NCBI RefSeq assembly: GCF_901875635.1
Contig: NZ_CABFMN010000086.1
Span: 1-64,000 of the forward strand
Length of the DNA: 64,000 bases
DNA from: Xylophilus ampelinus
GTDB taxonomy: Bacteria; Pseudomonadota; Gammaproteobacteria; Burkholderiales; Burkholderiaceae_C
Direction: 5' to 3'
The notes under the pieces were generated by a model. It was not told where the DNA came from. It ran no database searches and was given only the letters and a program-made list of their open reading frames with translations. Below are positions 63,395-64,000 of the stretch, one piece after another (position 1 is the first letter of the stretch; each line of letters opens with the position of its first letter). A program made the position numbers and the translations under genes.

Positions 63395-64000
63395 TCAAGC
63401 CGTCGGCTGGTCCAGATCGAAGGCCTTGTGCAGGGCGCGCACGGCCAGCTCCATGTACTTCTCGTCGATCACGACGGAGGTCTTGATCTCGCTGGTGGAG
63501 ATCATCTGGATGTTGATGCCTTCCTCGCTCAGCACGCGGAACATCTTGCTGGCGACGCCCACGTGGCTGCGCATGCCGATACCGACGATGCTGACCTTGC
63601 AGATCTTGGTGTCGCCGACGATGTCGGTCGCGCCGAGCGAGGGCAACACCTTGGCCTTCAGCAGGTCGACCGTGCGCGCATACTCGTTGCGGTTGACGGT
63701 GAAGCTGAAGTCGGTCTTCCCGTCCTTGGACAGGTTCTGGATGATGACGTCGACCTCGATGTTGGCATCGGCCACGGCGCCCAGGATGTGATACGCGATG
63801 CCCGGCTTGTCGGGCACGCCGAGCACCGAGATCTTGGCCTCGTCGCGGTTGAAAGCGATGCCGGAGACAACGGCTTGTTCCATGGTTTCGTCTTCCTCGA
63901 ATGTGATCAGGGTGCCCGACTTGGCTTCTTCGTTGATGTCGATTTCCCAGGGCGTGAAGCTGGACAGCACGCGCAGCGGCACCTTGTACTTGCCGGCGAA
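63395..64000 (-). CDS. lysC: Aspartate kinase, C-terminal part (5' end beyond window)
   Basis: The visible 201 residues are the regulatory half of aspartokinase: the end of the catalytic domain (VPLRVLSSF) then two ACT domains (ISVLGVPDKPGIAYHILGAVAD; VSIVGIGMRSHVGVASKMFRVLSEEGINIQMISTSEIKTSVV). The enzyme phosphorylates aspartate, the entry step for Lys, Met, Thr and cell-wall diaminopimelate. It ends 37 nt before tRNA-Ser on the same strand. Confidence 0.95.
   Translation of the reverse strand, partial: FAGKYKVPLRVLSSFTPWEIDINEEAKSGTLITFEEDETMEQAVVSGIAFNRDEAKISVLGVPDKPGIAYHILGAVADANIEVDVIIQNLSKDGKTDFSFTVNRNEYARTVDLLKAKVLPSLGATDIVGDTKICKVSIVGIGMRSHVGVASKMFRVLSEEGINIQMISTSEIKTSVVIDEKYMELAVRALHKAFDLDQPTA

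Overview
The window is high-GC DNA from a betaproteobacterium, most likely a Comamonadaceae member close to Variovorax or Acidovorax. The evidence is gene content and order (tig-clpP-clpX-lon, hpnCDE, Tct tricarboxylate transport, acdS with a divergent Lrp-type regulator) and a dispersed intergenic repeat of a kind I associate with that family. No rRNA or CRISPR array is present. Three tRNA genes are (Gly-GCC, Leu-UAG, Ser-GCU), and two of them carry integrated elements.

Layout. 1-2236 is the right end of a large integrative element: a P4-type integrase (its C-terminus runs off the window) beside tRNA-Gly, as in the ICEclc/PAGI-2 family. 2310-8600 is the proteostasis block (lon, clpX, clpP, tig) and tRNA-Leu. 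8.8-15.2 kb holds an RND efflux pair behind a strong promoter with a palindromic operator, then kup. 15.3-19 kb is the hopanoid precursor cluster hpnC-hpnD-hpnE with a DUF6886-like gene inserted. 19-25.4 kb holds an SH3 protein, a HAD hydrolase, hemH, a Dyp peroxidase, ACC deaminase with its regulator, and a CcdA/TlpA-like pair. 25.5-34.3 kb is a branched-chain-type amino-acid ABC operon (livK-G-F-H-M, an alpha/beta hydrolase, a DUF1993 gene) behind a good sigma-54 promoter and next to a sigma-54 activator gene. 34.5-41.2 kb is a tetR-OMF-adaptor-RND operon. 41.3-48.4 kb has small proteins, a SET-domain protein, tctABC and the divergent tctD-tctE two-component system. 48.4-55.3 kb has an Hsp15-like S4 protein, PPK2, YihY, RecQ, a zinc alcohol dehydrogenase and a CheB-like protein lacking the catalytic Ser and His. 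The 3' part of lysC closes the window.

55.39-63.28 kb is a complete-looking filamentous phage (inovirus) prophage of about 7.9 kb in the 3' end of tRNA-Ser(GCU). Rightward genes are a small serine recombinase, a membrane protein and, at the far end, a Cro/CI-like regulator. Leftward genes form a tightly coupled chain: three small genes, replication initiator, ssDNA-binding protein, small membrane proteins, major coat, pIII-like, pVI-like and Zot. It encodes no secretin, so it probably exits through a host secretin.

The most interesting observation is at the prophage ends. The 13-bp att core lies inside the 3' end of the regulator gene. In the integrated state the regulator frame runs into the antisense of tRNA-Ser. 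In the excised circle the same frame would continue into sequence now at the left end and stop exactly in the T-run of a Rho-independent terminator. Integration is therefore predicted to swap the regulator's C-terminus and its terminator. The hairpin that now terminates tRNA-Ser lies antisense within the regulator coding sequence. Other structured signals include eight copies of a ~60-bp dispersed repeat (two translated in frame), a long palindrome in every gap of the liv operon, a heat-shock-type promoter for lon, and an 11-bp tandem repeat between tctC and tctD.
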